Shown: piece after piece, positions 55,844 to 64,000 of the stretch
Layout: the number at the start of each line of letters is the position of its first letter
Numbering within the stretch: the first letter of the stretch is position 1
Assembly (NCBI GenBank): GCA_006538405.1
Contig: BJKQ01000007.1
Location: 1,116,001-1,180,000 of the forward strand
Source of the DNA: Hansfordia pulvinata
Taxonomy: Eukaryota > Ascomycota > Sordariomycetes > Xylariales
Direction of reading: 5' to 3'
Length of the DNA stretch: 64,000 bases
Position numbers and translations under genes: made by a program
Notes under the pieces: generated by a model
Told to the model about the DNA's origin: nothing
Databases searched by the model: none
The model's input: the letters and a program-made list of their open reading frames with translations, nothing else

Positions 55844-56919
55844 AGCAGGAGGCTTCGCGGGCTCAGCTGCGACTAGGCGCGCAACGCGGCGGGGGCGACG
55901 GCAACGAGGGCGGCAGCGATGGTGGCAATCAAGGAAGCATGGGTTGGTTCATGCATGGAGGCGGGCGGGAGACGAATGGGCTGGTGGGGGAGTATGTTGG
56001 CCGGACCTAGGCGCGCTGGCAGTTGCTGTTGGCGAGATTACAGAGATGCGGCCGGGAGATGCGTGACAAGCGAGGCGTCGTGGGGTTGAGGCGCAAGCGA
56101 GAGGCGACGAGGCTGATTGCGCAGGTGTAAGTGATGATCTATCCAATACTCGCCGGGCGAGGGAGCTGGATGCAATACTCGTAACGTGTTCCTACCTCGT
56201 AGCTTGTTCGCCGCTACGCTTTATCCGTACCTGCCTCCTGCACCCACAGACAGCCCAGTGGTTGCGGGCTGCTACGGGTACGGGGGCTCCAGGGCTGAGG
56301 GTGGGGCATCGTCCGGTATGTGCGAGATGTATGTGCCAGGTACAGCGGCGTCATCAGAGATCCAGAAGTACCTGGGGTAGATATTGACTGCCAGGGTGCC
56401 TGTGCAGCTCTAGGCCGGCACTATCAGGTACCAATTGAAGGTAATCGGCCCATCTGGAAGTCGGTACATACCATGCCTAAGGTAGGTCAACGGGTACTCG
56501 CAGGCACCTCCACCCACGGCACATGTAGTGACCGAGCCCAAGCTGCAGACGCACCCATTGAATGAATTGGATTGCCTGGAGAGCTTGCGGATCTGGAGCC
56601 CGCGACTACGCGTAAGACGGGACCGGGAGGTGGGGGGCCTAGAGGTAGCTGAGGTAGTTACACCAGTCGTACCATGGCATGCGTAGTGTTCACTCGAGTA
56701 CTCGTACCGTTATGGAGCCCGTCTCAGCCTCTTCCATGTACCGGAACCTGAAGCTGCTCCGTACCTAAGGTATCCATTTACCGCCTCGAACCTCGTCACG
56801 ACAACGCCCACAGCCTGCACATCGTCAGCCTTGTCGCCGCTTCCAGCCCCCCTCCCCCGGCGGCGCTCTCCATATCCGCGCCATGCTTTTCCGCCACTTA
56901 TAATGCTACATGCTTCACC
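55844..56919. other. Divergent promoter region, COY1 / VPS3
   Basis: About 1.1 kb between two divergent starts. It contains TACTCGTA words near 56175 and 56702. No coding content is recognised. Confidence 0.7.
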
Positions 56920-59900
56920 ATGGCCTCCAGCGCCCTGGCTGATTCCGGCAATGGCCACCCCGACGCTCTGACCCAGCCCGAAACCGGTCCTTTCGTGCTG
57001 CGCTCCTTGTTCGCCAACATTCCCCTTTGCGCCGACGGGACTCGCGATGATGTCCGAATCAACTGCGTCGAATACCTCGACAACAACCTCTACGTGGGAA
57101 CATCCGACTCGGAGCTCATCCACTTCGTCCAGATCCCCGCAGACCCCGCCGCACCTCCCGACGACCCCTCGGCCTCTCCCACTTTCATTCCCGCCTCCCG
57201 CCTGCGTCCCGCCTTTGCCGAAACCTCCTCCGGCTCCCGCCCCGGGATTCAACAAATTCTGCTCCTGCCCCGCGTATCCAAGGCCTGCATTCTTTGCAAT
57301 TGGACCGTCACCTTCTACACTCTCCCCGAGCTCAGCCCGGCCTTCGGCACCGCCCAGGTCAAGAACTGCAGCTGGATTGGCGGTGTCGACCTGAATGACT
57401 TGCGCGCTCCGACCAGCCAACGCGAACCGGACGGCGTCACCATCCTGCTTTCCCTGAACAAGAAGATCCAGGTCGTCCGGATCGGCGACGGGCCCCGCGT
57501 CCTCGGCAATATCGATTATGCTGGGAGCACCATATCCCTGCGGCGCGACGCCATCGCTTGTGTTGCCGACTCGCGCAGTTATGCGCTGCTGGAAATAGAC
57601 CGCCAGCTCAAGATCCCTCTTATGTCTATTTCCTCTCTGGATCAGCAGAGCCCTGCCCACCTGCTTGGTCGTCCCCAGCACATTTCCGGTGCCTCGGGTG
57701 GCGGCCTGATCCGCAGCAACTCCTCAGCCCAGAGCCACTCGCGGCCCGATAACCCCTCCGCCGAAACAGATCACCCTTCTCATCGCCGAGGCACCAGCTT
57801 GGGCGACTTGCTTACCAGCGTCGGTCGTCGGCAAGACAACAACTCTCCTGCGCCGTCCACTGATGATTCGGAGTCGGTCATCCAACATCCCGCCACCCCA
57901 GAACCTGTCATGAATCCCTATCCACCGCCCCCTGCCGAACCCCCCGTACAAGGCGCAAAAGCTCCAGAATCATCAGGTACACCTCAGCCGGAACGACAGA
58001 CCCCGCCACCTCCAGCTCCGCCTCCTAAATCGCGGCAGGTCTTCCTCAAGCCTCACATTGTCTCGCCATCCCCAGAAGAGTTTCTTCTTGTTACTGGAAC
58101 CGGACCTCTGGAGCCCGGCATTGGAATGTTTGTGAATCTTGACGGAGATCCCACCAGGCCTACGATTCAATTTGATCGCTACCCCAAGGATATCATAGTC
58201 GATGGGGGTGCGTTGGATCTGTCTTCCTCCCAGATGTCGTTGGGCCCCGAAGAAGAGGGATACATCATTGCATCCATGGGCAAGGATACTCCCAGCGGTC
58301 TACGACACGGGCTGGAGATCCAGCGCTGGGACAGCGATGGGGGTCAGCCAGATTCAACAAAGCACTGGTTAGAACCTCCCGCTGCGGATGTACCGCCCAA
58401 AAACATCGGTATTCGGTCTTTCGTTGGTGCCTTCGACACACACTTTCCCGAAATCGTGAAGCGCATATGCAGACGGCGCTTCAAGCCCTTCACATTCGGC
58501 GCAGGCGAGTCATCTACTGTGTCATTAAAGAGCGTCGACTCCAGGACCGCCATATCGATGGAGAGAATGAGCAGGGAAAAGGAGCTCTTTGAGCGAGACA
58601 ACGACTCTCAAAGTGACGACTCCCTGCCGGAAGGTTGGGAAGCCAGTCGCAATGTTGAGGAAGATGACTTTGCTCGTCGGCTTGCGGGAACCGTGGCCCG
58701 ACTGGCTGTCTGGTCCGGTGATAATATTTGGTGGGCCATGCGCAATCCCTTCATTCTCCAGTTGGACTCACAGCTGGATCTGGCAAGCCGGACGACCGAC
58801 GCTGCGATTTTGCGCCGCGACCTACTCTCCCTGCTTAATTCGATCCGTGGCCGCGAGCCACGAACAGAGTTGGAATTCTACACCCTGGACTACATACGGC
58901 AGCGAGCTGGGATCGTGCTGATGACCAGTTTTCTCAGATCTGGCGATAGCCCCTTCACCGAAGCAGAGCTACGCGTGATGGAAGAGGTTCTTATAGAAGG
59001 CCGGCTAGACGCTCGGGTAGTCCTCTCGTTGATCCCCGGCGTACGGAACGAGGTCATCGAAACCCGGAAAGGCATCTGGATCTTCGGCGGCGTTAAATCC
59101 ACCGCGGAACAGTTTATTTCCAAGACTGACTTTGACAAGGCAACCAATCTGCCGTTGAGCGCCTTGCCTCAGCCGGTTCTCCACTTTCTCAAGCGGTTCC
59201 TGACTGTCTGGCGGCAGAAGAAAGGCTTTGGAAGTGTATCGGATGAGCATGAAGTGTCACGCACAGTCGACGCGGCGCTTCTCGCTGTTCTTCTCGAGCT
59301 GGATCAACACAGTCCTCCGGGGCTGGCACGTGGGCCGTCCGTTCGCCAGGAGCTTTATGAGCTCGTTGACAACGGGGTGGACTGCTTTGAGCGCGCCGAA
59401 ACACTTATCGAGTCGTACCATCGGCTCTTCGTGCTAAGTCGACTCTACCAAAGCCGCAAGATGGCTGGCGAGGTCTTGTCGACCTGGCGACGCATCATAG
59501 AGGGTGAGCGGGACGACGGAGGCGAGCTCCGCGATGCCGGCGAGCAACGGGTCCGTGAATACCTCTCCAAGATTGGCAATAAGTCGCTAGTCCAGGAGTA
59601 CGGTCTGTGGCTGGCGAACCGTAATCCCAAGTTGGGAGTGCAAGTTTTCGCGGATGAACGCCAGCGTGCGCCACATTTTGAGTCTGCTTCGGTCGTAAGC
59701 TTGCTCCGCCAACAAGCCCCAGCAGCTGTCCGTTACTACCTTGAGCATCTTGTCTTTGACAAGAAAGGTCACGCTGACCACGTCGGTGAACTGATTGCCT
59801 ACTACATTGACGTTGTGACCAGTCGTCTCCGAGACTCGGCCGAGGCACGAGAAGCAGTCATGGCCACTTATGGCGCCTACCGAGCCCTCACTCCACCCAA

Positions 59901-60831
59901 GCCCACATATCGCCAATTTCTTACGGAGAATGCTGCCCCCGCCGGCGAGGACGAGGCTTGGGACAGCCGGCTGCGCTTGCTACAACTTTTGGGTGGTGCC
60001 GACTACGACTATGACGCCTCCGTGGTGAGGGCGCGCATCAACGCCGGTCTAAAGCGTGAAAACAGCGATGGTGATACCAAGTCTTCTGGAGAGAACGAGG
60101 ATGGAAATGACGACCTGCTAGTTCCGGAGACAATCATCCTTGATGGCCGCGAACAGAAGCACGAGGATGCTTTGCGATTACTGGTCCATCGATTAGGAGA
60201 CTACGACACCGCAGTTGCCTATTGCTTGCGTGGAGGCGCCAGCATCTACAGCATATACAGAGCACAGCAAGCACCATCCAAGATAGGGACCGCATCACCG
60301 CCTGTTGGTGCAAAGGGTCAGAAAAGAGATGCGCAGGAGAAGCAGGCAGAAAGGGCACGGGAAAAGGAGAGAGCGGAGCAGGAGCAGCAAGAGTTCCGTG
60401 AGAAGCAGAAGATTCAGCGGCGCCTCTTTCGAGCCTTGCTCTCCGAGTTTCTGCGCCTCGAGGACGTCTCGGAGCGTGCGGAGCGGACGGGCCTGCTCCT
60501 CGAGCGCTTCGGCACTCTATTCTTCCTCGACAACGCCCCAGCCGGTACCACAGCCCCCGCGGTGGGCAGCCGTGCTCCGGGCAGCGGCTACTACGAGGGT
60601 GGGTTCGACGAAGGCTACACCAACGGCCCGGCTGACGACATTTTGGCGTCCATTCCGGACAGCTGGCCCGTCGACGTAGTCTCGGCCTACCTGGTCAAAG
60701 CCCTGCGCAGGCTCGCCGCCGATCGCCACGCCTCCACTGTAGCCCGTGCTCTTTCATCAGCACAGAACCTCTCCATCTCCAACGACCTGGTCGTCGAGAT
60801 CCAGAAGGCCGGCGGGAGCGTCGAGACGTGA
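56920..60831 (+). CDS. VPS3: CORVET subunit Vps3 / TGFBRAP1-like protein
   Basis: Member of the Vps39/TRAP1 family; Vps3 is the Rab5/Vps21-binding end of the CORVET tether, which promotes early-endosome fusion. One exon, 1303 aa; the ATG at 56920 is in good context (CACCATGG). Visible parts: an N-terminal CNH-type beta-propeller (about residues 30-240; VEYLDNNLYVGTSDSELIHF, WTVTFYTLPEL, KNCSWIGGVDLND), a Pro/Ser-rich fungal insert (about 265-390), then the rest of the propeller (PHIVSPSPEEFLLVTGTG). From about 560 on comes the alpha-solenoid with Vps39_1-like and Vps39_2-like parts (LELDQHSPPGLARG, LSRLYQSRKMAGEVLSTWRRI), a charged Lys/Glu/Gln coil, and the C-terminal SIPDSWPVDVVSAYLVKALRRL region. 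The family match to Vps3/TGFBRAP1 is strong; the choice over Vps39 rests on that last region and the propeller insert. Confidence 0.85.
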   Translation: MASSALADSGNGHPDALTQPETGPFVLRSLFANIPLCADGTRDDVRINCVEYLDNNLYVGTSDSELIHFVQIPADPAAPPDDPSASPTFIPASRLRPAFAETSSGSRPGIQQILLLPRVSKACILCNWTVTFYTLPELSPAFGTAQVKNCSWIGGVDLNDLRAPTSQREPDGVTILLSLNKKIQVVRIGDGPRVLGNIDYAGSTISLRRDAIACVADSRSYALLEIDRQLKIPLMSISSLDQQSPAHLLGRPQHISGASGGGLIRSNSSAQSHSRPDNPSAETDHPSHRRGTSLGDLLTSVGRRQDNNSPAPSTDDSESVIQHPATPEPVMNPYPPPPAEPPVQGAKAPESSGTPQPERQTPPPPAPPPKSRQVFLKPHIVSPSPEEFLLVTGTGPLEPGIGMFVNLDGDPTRPTIQFDRYPKDIIVDGGALDLSSSQMSLGPEEEGYIIASMGKDTPSGLRHGLEIQRWDSDGGQPDSTKHWLEPPAADVPPKNIGIRSFVGAFDTHFPEIVKRICRRRFKPFTFGAGESSTVSLKSVDSRTAISMERMSREKELFERDNDSQSDDSLPEGWEASRNVEEDDFARRLAGTVARLAVWSGDNIWWAMRNPFILQLDSQLDLASRTTDAAILRRDLLSLLNSIRGREPRTELEFYTLDYIRQRAGIVLMTSFLRSGDSPFTEAELRVMEEVLIEGRLDARVVLSLIPGVRNEVIETRKGIWIFGGVKSTAEQFISKTDFDKATNLPLSALPQPVLHFLKRFLTVWRQKKGFGSVSDEHEVSRTVDAALLAVLLELDQHSPPGLARGPSVRQELYELVDNGVDCFERAETLIESYHRLFVLSRLYQSRKMAGEVLSTWRRIIEGERDDGGELRDAGEQRVREYLSKIGNKSLVQEYGLWLANRNPKLGVQVFADERQRAPHFESASVVSLLRQQAPAAVRYYLEHLVFDKKGHADHVGELIAYYIDVVTSRLRDSAEAREAVMATYGAYRALTPPKPTYRQFLTENAAPAGEDEAWDSRLRLLQLLGGADYDYDASVVRARINAGLKRENSDGDTKSSGENEDGNDDLLVPETIILDGREQKHEDALRLLVHRLGDYDTAVAYCLRGGASIYSIYRAQQAPSKIGTASPPVGAKGQKRDAQEKQAERAREKERAEQEQQEFREKQKIQRRLFRALLSEFLRLEDVSERAERTGLLLERFGTLFFLDNAPAGTTAPAVGSRAPGSGYYEGGFDEGYTNGPADDILASIPDSWPVDVVSAYLVKALRRLAADRHASTVARALSSAQNLSISNDLVVEIQKAGGSVET

Positions 60832-62210
60832 GGGTTCTGAACCAGAATGAGAGGGATCACCGTGTTGTACCTCACCGGGTGCTGCCCTTGTATTCCTCAG
60901 CAGGGGATATTTATGTGCTCGTCTGTACATAGACATGACATGTGAGCGGTGATGTTTACACAGAAGCAGGGCGAGCGTACAGCAATGGGGTATATTTTCA
61001 TCACTAGCGAGCACTGCTGCGAATTGATACTGACTTATTCGACTTCCAACACATTGATACCATCAAGGGTGCTTCGTACGGCCAGAGGTTCAAGAAGAGG
61101 GTTACGCACCGCGACAATCCCGACATATGCGCGCGGCACGGGGATGTCGACGGGCGGAGATAGAGATGCGATTGCGTTGTATCGGGCAGCCTCGAGCGAA
61201 GTCAAGTTTTGTCTTCCACGCACCCGCAGACAAGGGAGCAGTGAGGAAGACAGGGGATATTGGTGAGGTGGATCGGTCGGTCTCGTGGTGCATTACAAAC
61301 ATAATTATGCACATCCCGGACCCTAGAAAGGGGGATGCCAAAGTATCTATCAAACACGATGGAACGATTCAGCTCTTGAATTATCAGTTCCAATAATCAG
61401 AATGGATCAAGTTTCTCGTCAGCTCTCAATTCAGCCTATTGCCGCCCCAATTGCCAATTTCCCCTCTTGGCTTATTCTGGGTCATCGTATGTCCATATAG
61501 TATCCATTGGCTCGATACCTGTGACATGTTCGGCGTGGCCAGTCGTGGCGGTTCCCTACTCCTGTCCAGGGAGGTTGCAAGGAGCCGCAAACCCTTGTCA
61601 AAGATTTGCGACTTGCGTTCTGTGGCTGCATGTTGAACGGTCCCAGTCAGACCACCAATGTTCTTGCCAAAGTCATCCTGCGAAGATACCCCAAACTCCT
61701 CCTGTGATGCTAATTCGGGACCCAGCCAGTCTCGGTCATGACGGTCGAGGCAAATTCAGGGGTCTGTCGCAAGGCTGCAGGCAGCACTGATTTTGCACAC
61801 CGATTGCATGGACGTGATCACCTTACCAAGAGGCGACGCAAATAGTCGTCTGGTCTTTAAAAGAACGCGACAAAAGCCATCGCAATGTAGTGTATCATGA
61901 GCAGTGGCCCAAATCAGGTACAAATGAAATTAAATGGTGGGATGCAAATGGTTGCAGGCATTGACCGACATAGCCAGGCTTTTTTCGTCCAACATCGACC
62001 TGGCATGTATTGCGTCCAGGCATGTGTGATAGCTCAGTGTCGCAGGGCTGACAAAGCCACCCCGGCATGAGTTCATAGTCGCGCGGAGACAGCAACGGCT
62101 CTGACACGTAAGGAATGAAGTCTCGTAAGTCTGCGAGCTGGCGCAAGGTATATAGGTCGGGGCGTGGTGAGTTCGTGGTGTTTTGCGCGCAGCCGGGTGG
62201 GTCGATCCCA
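60832..62210. other. Convergent intergenic region
   Basis: 3' ends of VPS3 (plus) and the GTPase gene (minus). 1.4 kb without recognisable coding sequence. Confidence 0.6.
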
Positions 62211-63235
62211 TCAGCAAGACTGATAAAGCAGAAGAGGCTCTCCGACGTTTTCGATCTCGGGAATTGTGCACTTAAGGTCGAACGCCTTTGAGAGGACAAT
62301 TTTGAAGATCTGGCAGTACTGTCAGCCGACCATGTGCGTATTACCAGCTGTGCACACTGGGGAACAAACCTTCTGGACGTTGATGCTGTGGCTGGTACTG
62401 CTGAAGATTAAAGACGCGCGCATTGCTTTAGCAAAACGCCGGGCCTGCCAAATGTTAGCAACAGCTGTCGAGCCATCAGAACGCCACATGAAGAGCCCAC
62501 CTGGTTGGAGATTTCCTCTTGGTCCTCCCTGGGGAAGTTGACAAAGTGATCATATTTGGTGCCGACGAGGACTGGGATGGCCGTCTTGTTGAACCCTCTT
62601 CCTTGGCGGTACCATTCCTTGATGCTGTTGAGAGTGCTCTTTCTTGTTAGATCAAACATGAAGAGTATGGCAACCGCGTCGTTGCAGACCAGCGGGAGCA
62701 TGTTGACAAACTCTCGCTGGCCGCCCAGGTCCCAGATGCTGAAGGTGATTTCGGTGTTGCGTATGCTGATGGTCTTCTCCATGAAATTGACGCCCAGAGT
62801 TTGGATGTAATCCTCGTCCCAGCTGCCCTCGACATACTTGACCATCAGAGACGTCTTGCCGATCTGGGCATCGCCAACCATGCCGACCTTGATAACAACG
62901 TGGTTGCGGCCATTGGAGGGTTCAGCGCTGTTACTGCTCCCGCGCGAGGCCTGGTCGTGGCCGGCGTGCCTATCGCCGCTGCCAGAAAGGCCAGACGGAG
63001 GGCGCGAGATGGACTGAGGGTGCTGGGGAGGGATCGAAGGGCTGTTTTGGCGGTTGCTTGGGTCCGCATCGTCTGCCGAGTGTTGTGCCGCGGTATTCGC
63101 TAGGCCCTGGTCGAGCGATTGTGAGCGGCCGTTGTGGCTGGAGACATGGGGGGAACCCTCGATGCCGCCCAGGGTGTCATCAGGGCCATCAGCAGGGGGC
63201 TGCGCGGGGGCAGGAGCTGCCGGGTCGTGTTCCAT
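62211..63235 (-). CDS. SPG1: Spg1/Tem1-type septation GTPase
   Basis: Small GTPase that starts the septation initiation network (Spg1 in fission yeast, Tem1 in budding yeast), acting at spindle pole bodies. Exons in minus order: 63235-62501, 62444-62370, 62309-62211; introns of 56 and 60 nt; 302 aa. Residues 1-110 are a low-complexity Ser/Pro/Gln/Asn-rich extension, also seen in other filamentous fungi and absent from yeast. The GTPase domain is complete: G1 GDAQIGKTS (121-129), switch I with T146 (QTLGVNF), G3 WDLGGQRE (168-174), G4 GTKYD (225-229), G5 region SSTSHS (about 259-264), and the Spg1-type linker [15 protein letters not shown]. The short C-terminus (PLLLYQSC) has no prenylation box, as in Spg1/Tem1, which lack a CaaX motif. 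Joins are [11 protein letters not shown] and VQK/IFKIV. Confidence 0.92.
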
Positions 63236-64000
63236 GGTGTCGAGTGCGTCGTGGAACTGAGCCGGAGACCCGGCGGAAAGGGTTGATGAATCCAGGATGG
63301 TGGGGAGTCGGGCGAGGACTTGGGGTCCCGCGGGATGAGGATGGGCAGTCTTTACAGAATGCGCGCTCGCGGGATGGTTGACGTGGGGGGCGGCGAGGCC
63401 GGAGTGATATAGGAATGGATGGCAGGCGGGCCGAGACGATGGCGGCCTAAAGAACCGAGGTGGCGTGCGTCGAGGAGCGCGTATGTCTTCAGCTCCGGGG
63501 GGGCTGAGACGTCATGAGAGGGGGTTGAGAGTGTGGGCGTCGGGCATGCAAGAGAAGCTCGAGTGCGGGTGGCGAGGCAAGAGAGGATGAGGGAGTGACG
63601 TGGTGACCGAGGGGAAAGAGCGCTGGTGATGCGAGCAGCAGCTAGCCCAGCCCAGATGTGCCTTCCAGCTTTTTGTCTCGTCCTGTCTCGTCCCGTTAGA
63701 TTCCGTCCGTCCCTGTCTTGCAGCAAGGCAGGTGCAGCTGTCTGCGGCCAGGCAGGCACGGCTGAGATGCTGCAGGTGGGATCTGGAGTCGCAACCGGGC
63801 TGTCTCAGAGGGCGGCGGCAACCAAAACGCGGCGGCGGCGGCGGCGGCAAGATTCCCCCCCGTACGTAACAGGCTGGCGCGGTTGACCCTAGGTGCGGTC
63901 GACAGGTGTGCAGTAGGTAAGGCAGGTAGGCAGGCAGGTCGGCAGGCACGTAGACTCCCGGTATGGAGAACGGGAGGGAGGCGGGCAGGATAGAGGCGGG
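63236..64000. other. Upstream region of the GTPase gene, right edge
   Basis: Contains the promoter and leader of the Spg1-type gene on the minus strand. A GCC/GCG-rich run occurs near 63826-63846. No gene is recognised, though one could begin beyond the edge. Confidence 0.6.

Overview
The window looks like nuclear DNA of a filamentous ascomycete (Pezizomycotina), most likely a Sordariomycete. It is GC-rich, and its genes carry short GT...AG introns of about 51-190 nt. They include fungal-type families: Zn2Cys6 regulators with fungal-specific domains, a Vhc1-type cation-chloride cotransporter, an Spg1-type septation GTPase and a rhomboid-family membrane protein. I cannot name the genus. I see no rRNA, tRNA, CRISPR array, intact transposon or RIP-like AT-rich DNA.

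Layout. 1-8.2 kb: two Zn2Cys6 transcription factors on the minus strand. 8.2-18.0 kb: a 9.8-kb stretch without a supportable gene, rich in short TACGAGTA and TACCTA-type words and containing a 23-G tract. 18-27 kb: a rhomboid-family membrane protein, an F-box-like protein, YTM1 (ribosome biogenesis), and divergently from YTM1 the DNA polymerase delta small subunit. 27.8-31.7 kb: three related BTB/POZ genes around a minisatellite. 31.7-35 kb: gene-poor, then a small secreted protein. 36-46 kb: VHC1 and an AVT3/4-type vacuolar amino acid transporter, divergent across 3.6 kb. 47-50 kb: RPB11 and LSM5, convergent. 50.5-56 kb: a WRN-type 3'-5' exonuclease convergent with a CASP/COY1 Golgi coiled-coil protein. 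57-63 kb: a VPS3 (CORVET) homologue and the Spg1-type GTPase.

How the genes relate. Most are independent housekeeping genes: transcription (RPB11), splicing and mRNA decay (LSM5), ribosome assembly (YTM1), DNA replication (polymerase delta), septation (Spg1) and endomembrane work (VHC1, AVT, VPS3, COY1). The accessory parts are the regulator pair, the gene-poor region, the BTB trio and the secreted protein.

The most important caveat for any reader: four genes (Zn2Cys6 factor 1, the rhomboid-family protein, polymerase delta subunit, exonuclease) show six breaks in frame. Every one is explained by exactly one missing base, usually in a G or C run. This looks like consensus error rather than gene decay. 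Exon boundaries were placed by eye from splice signals, reading frame and family conservation; they were not checked against transcripts.
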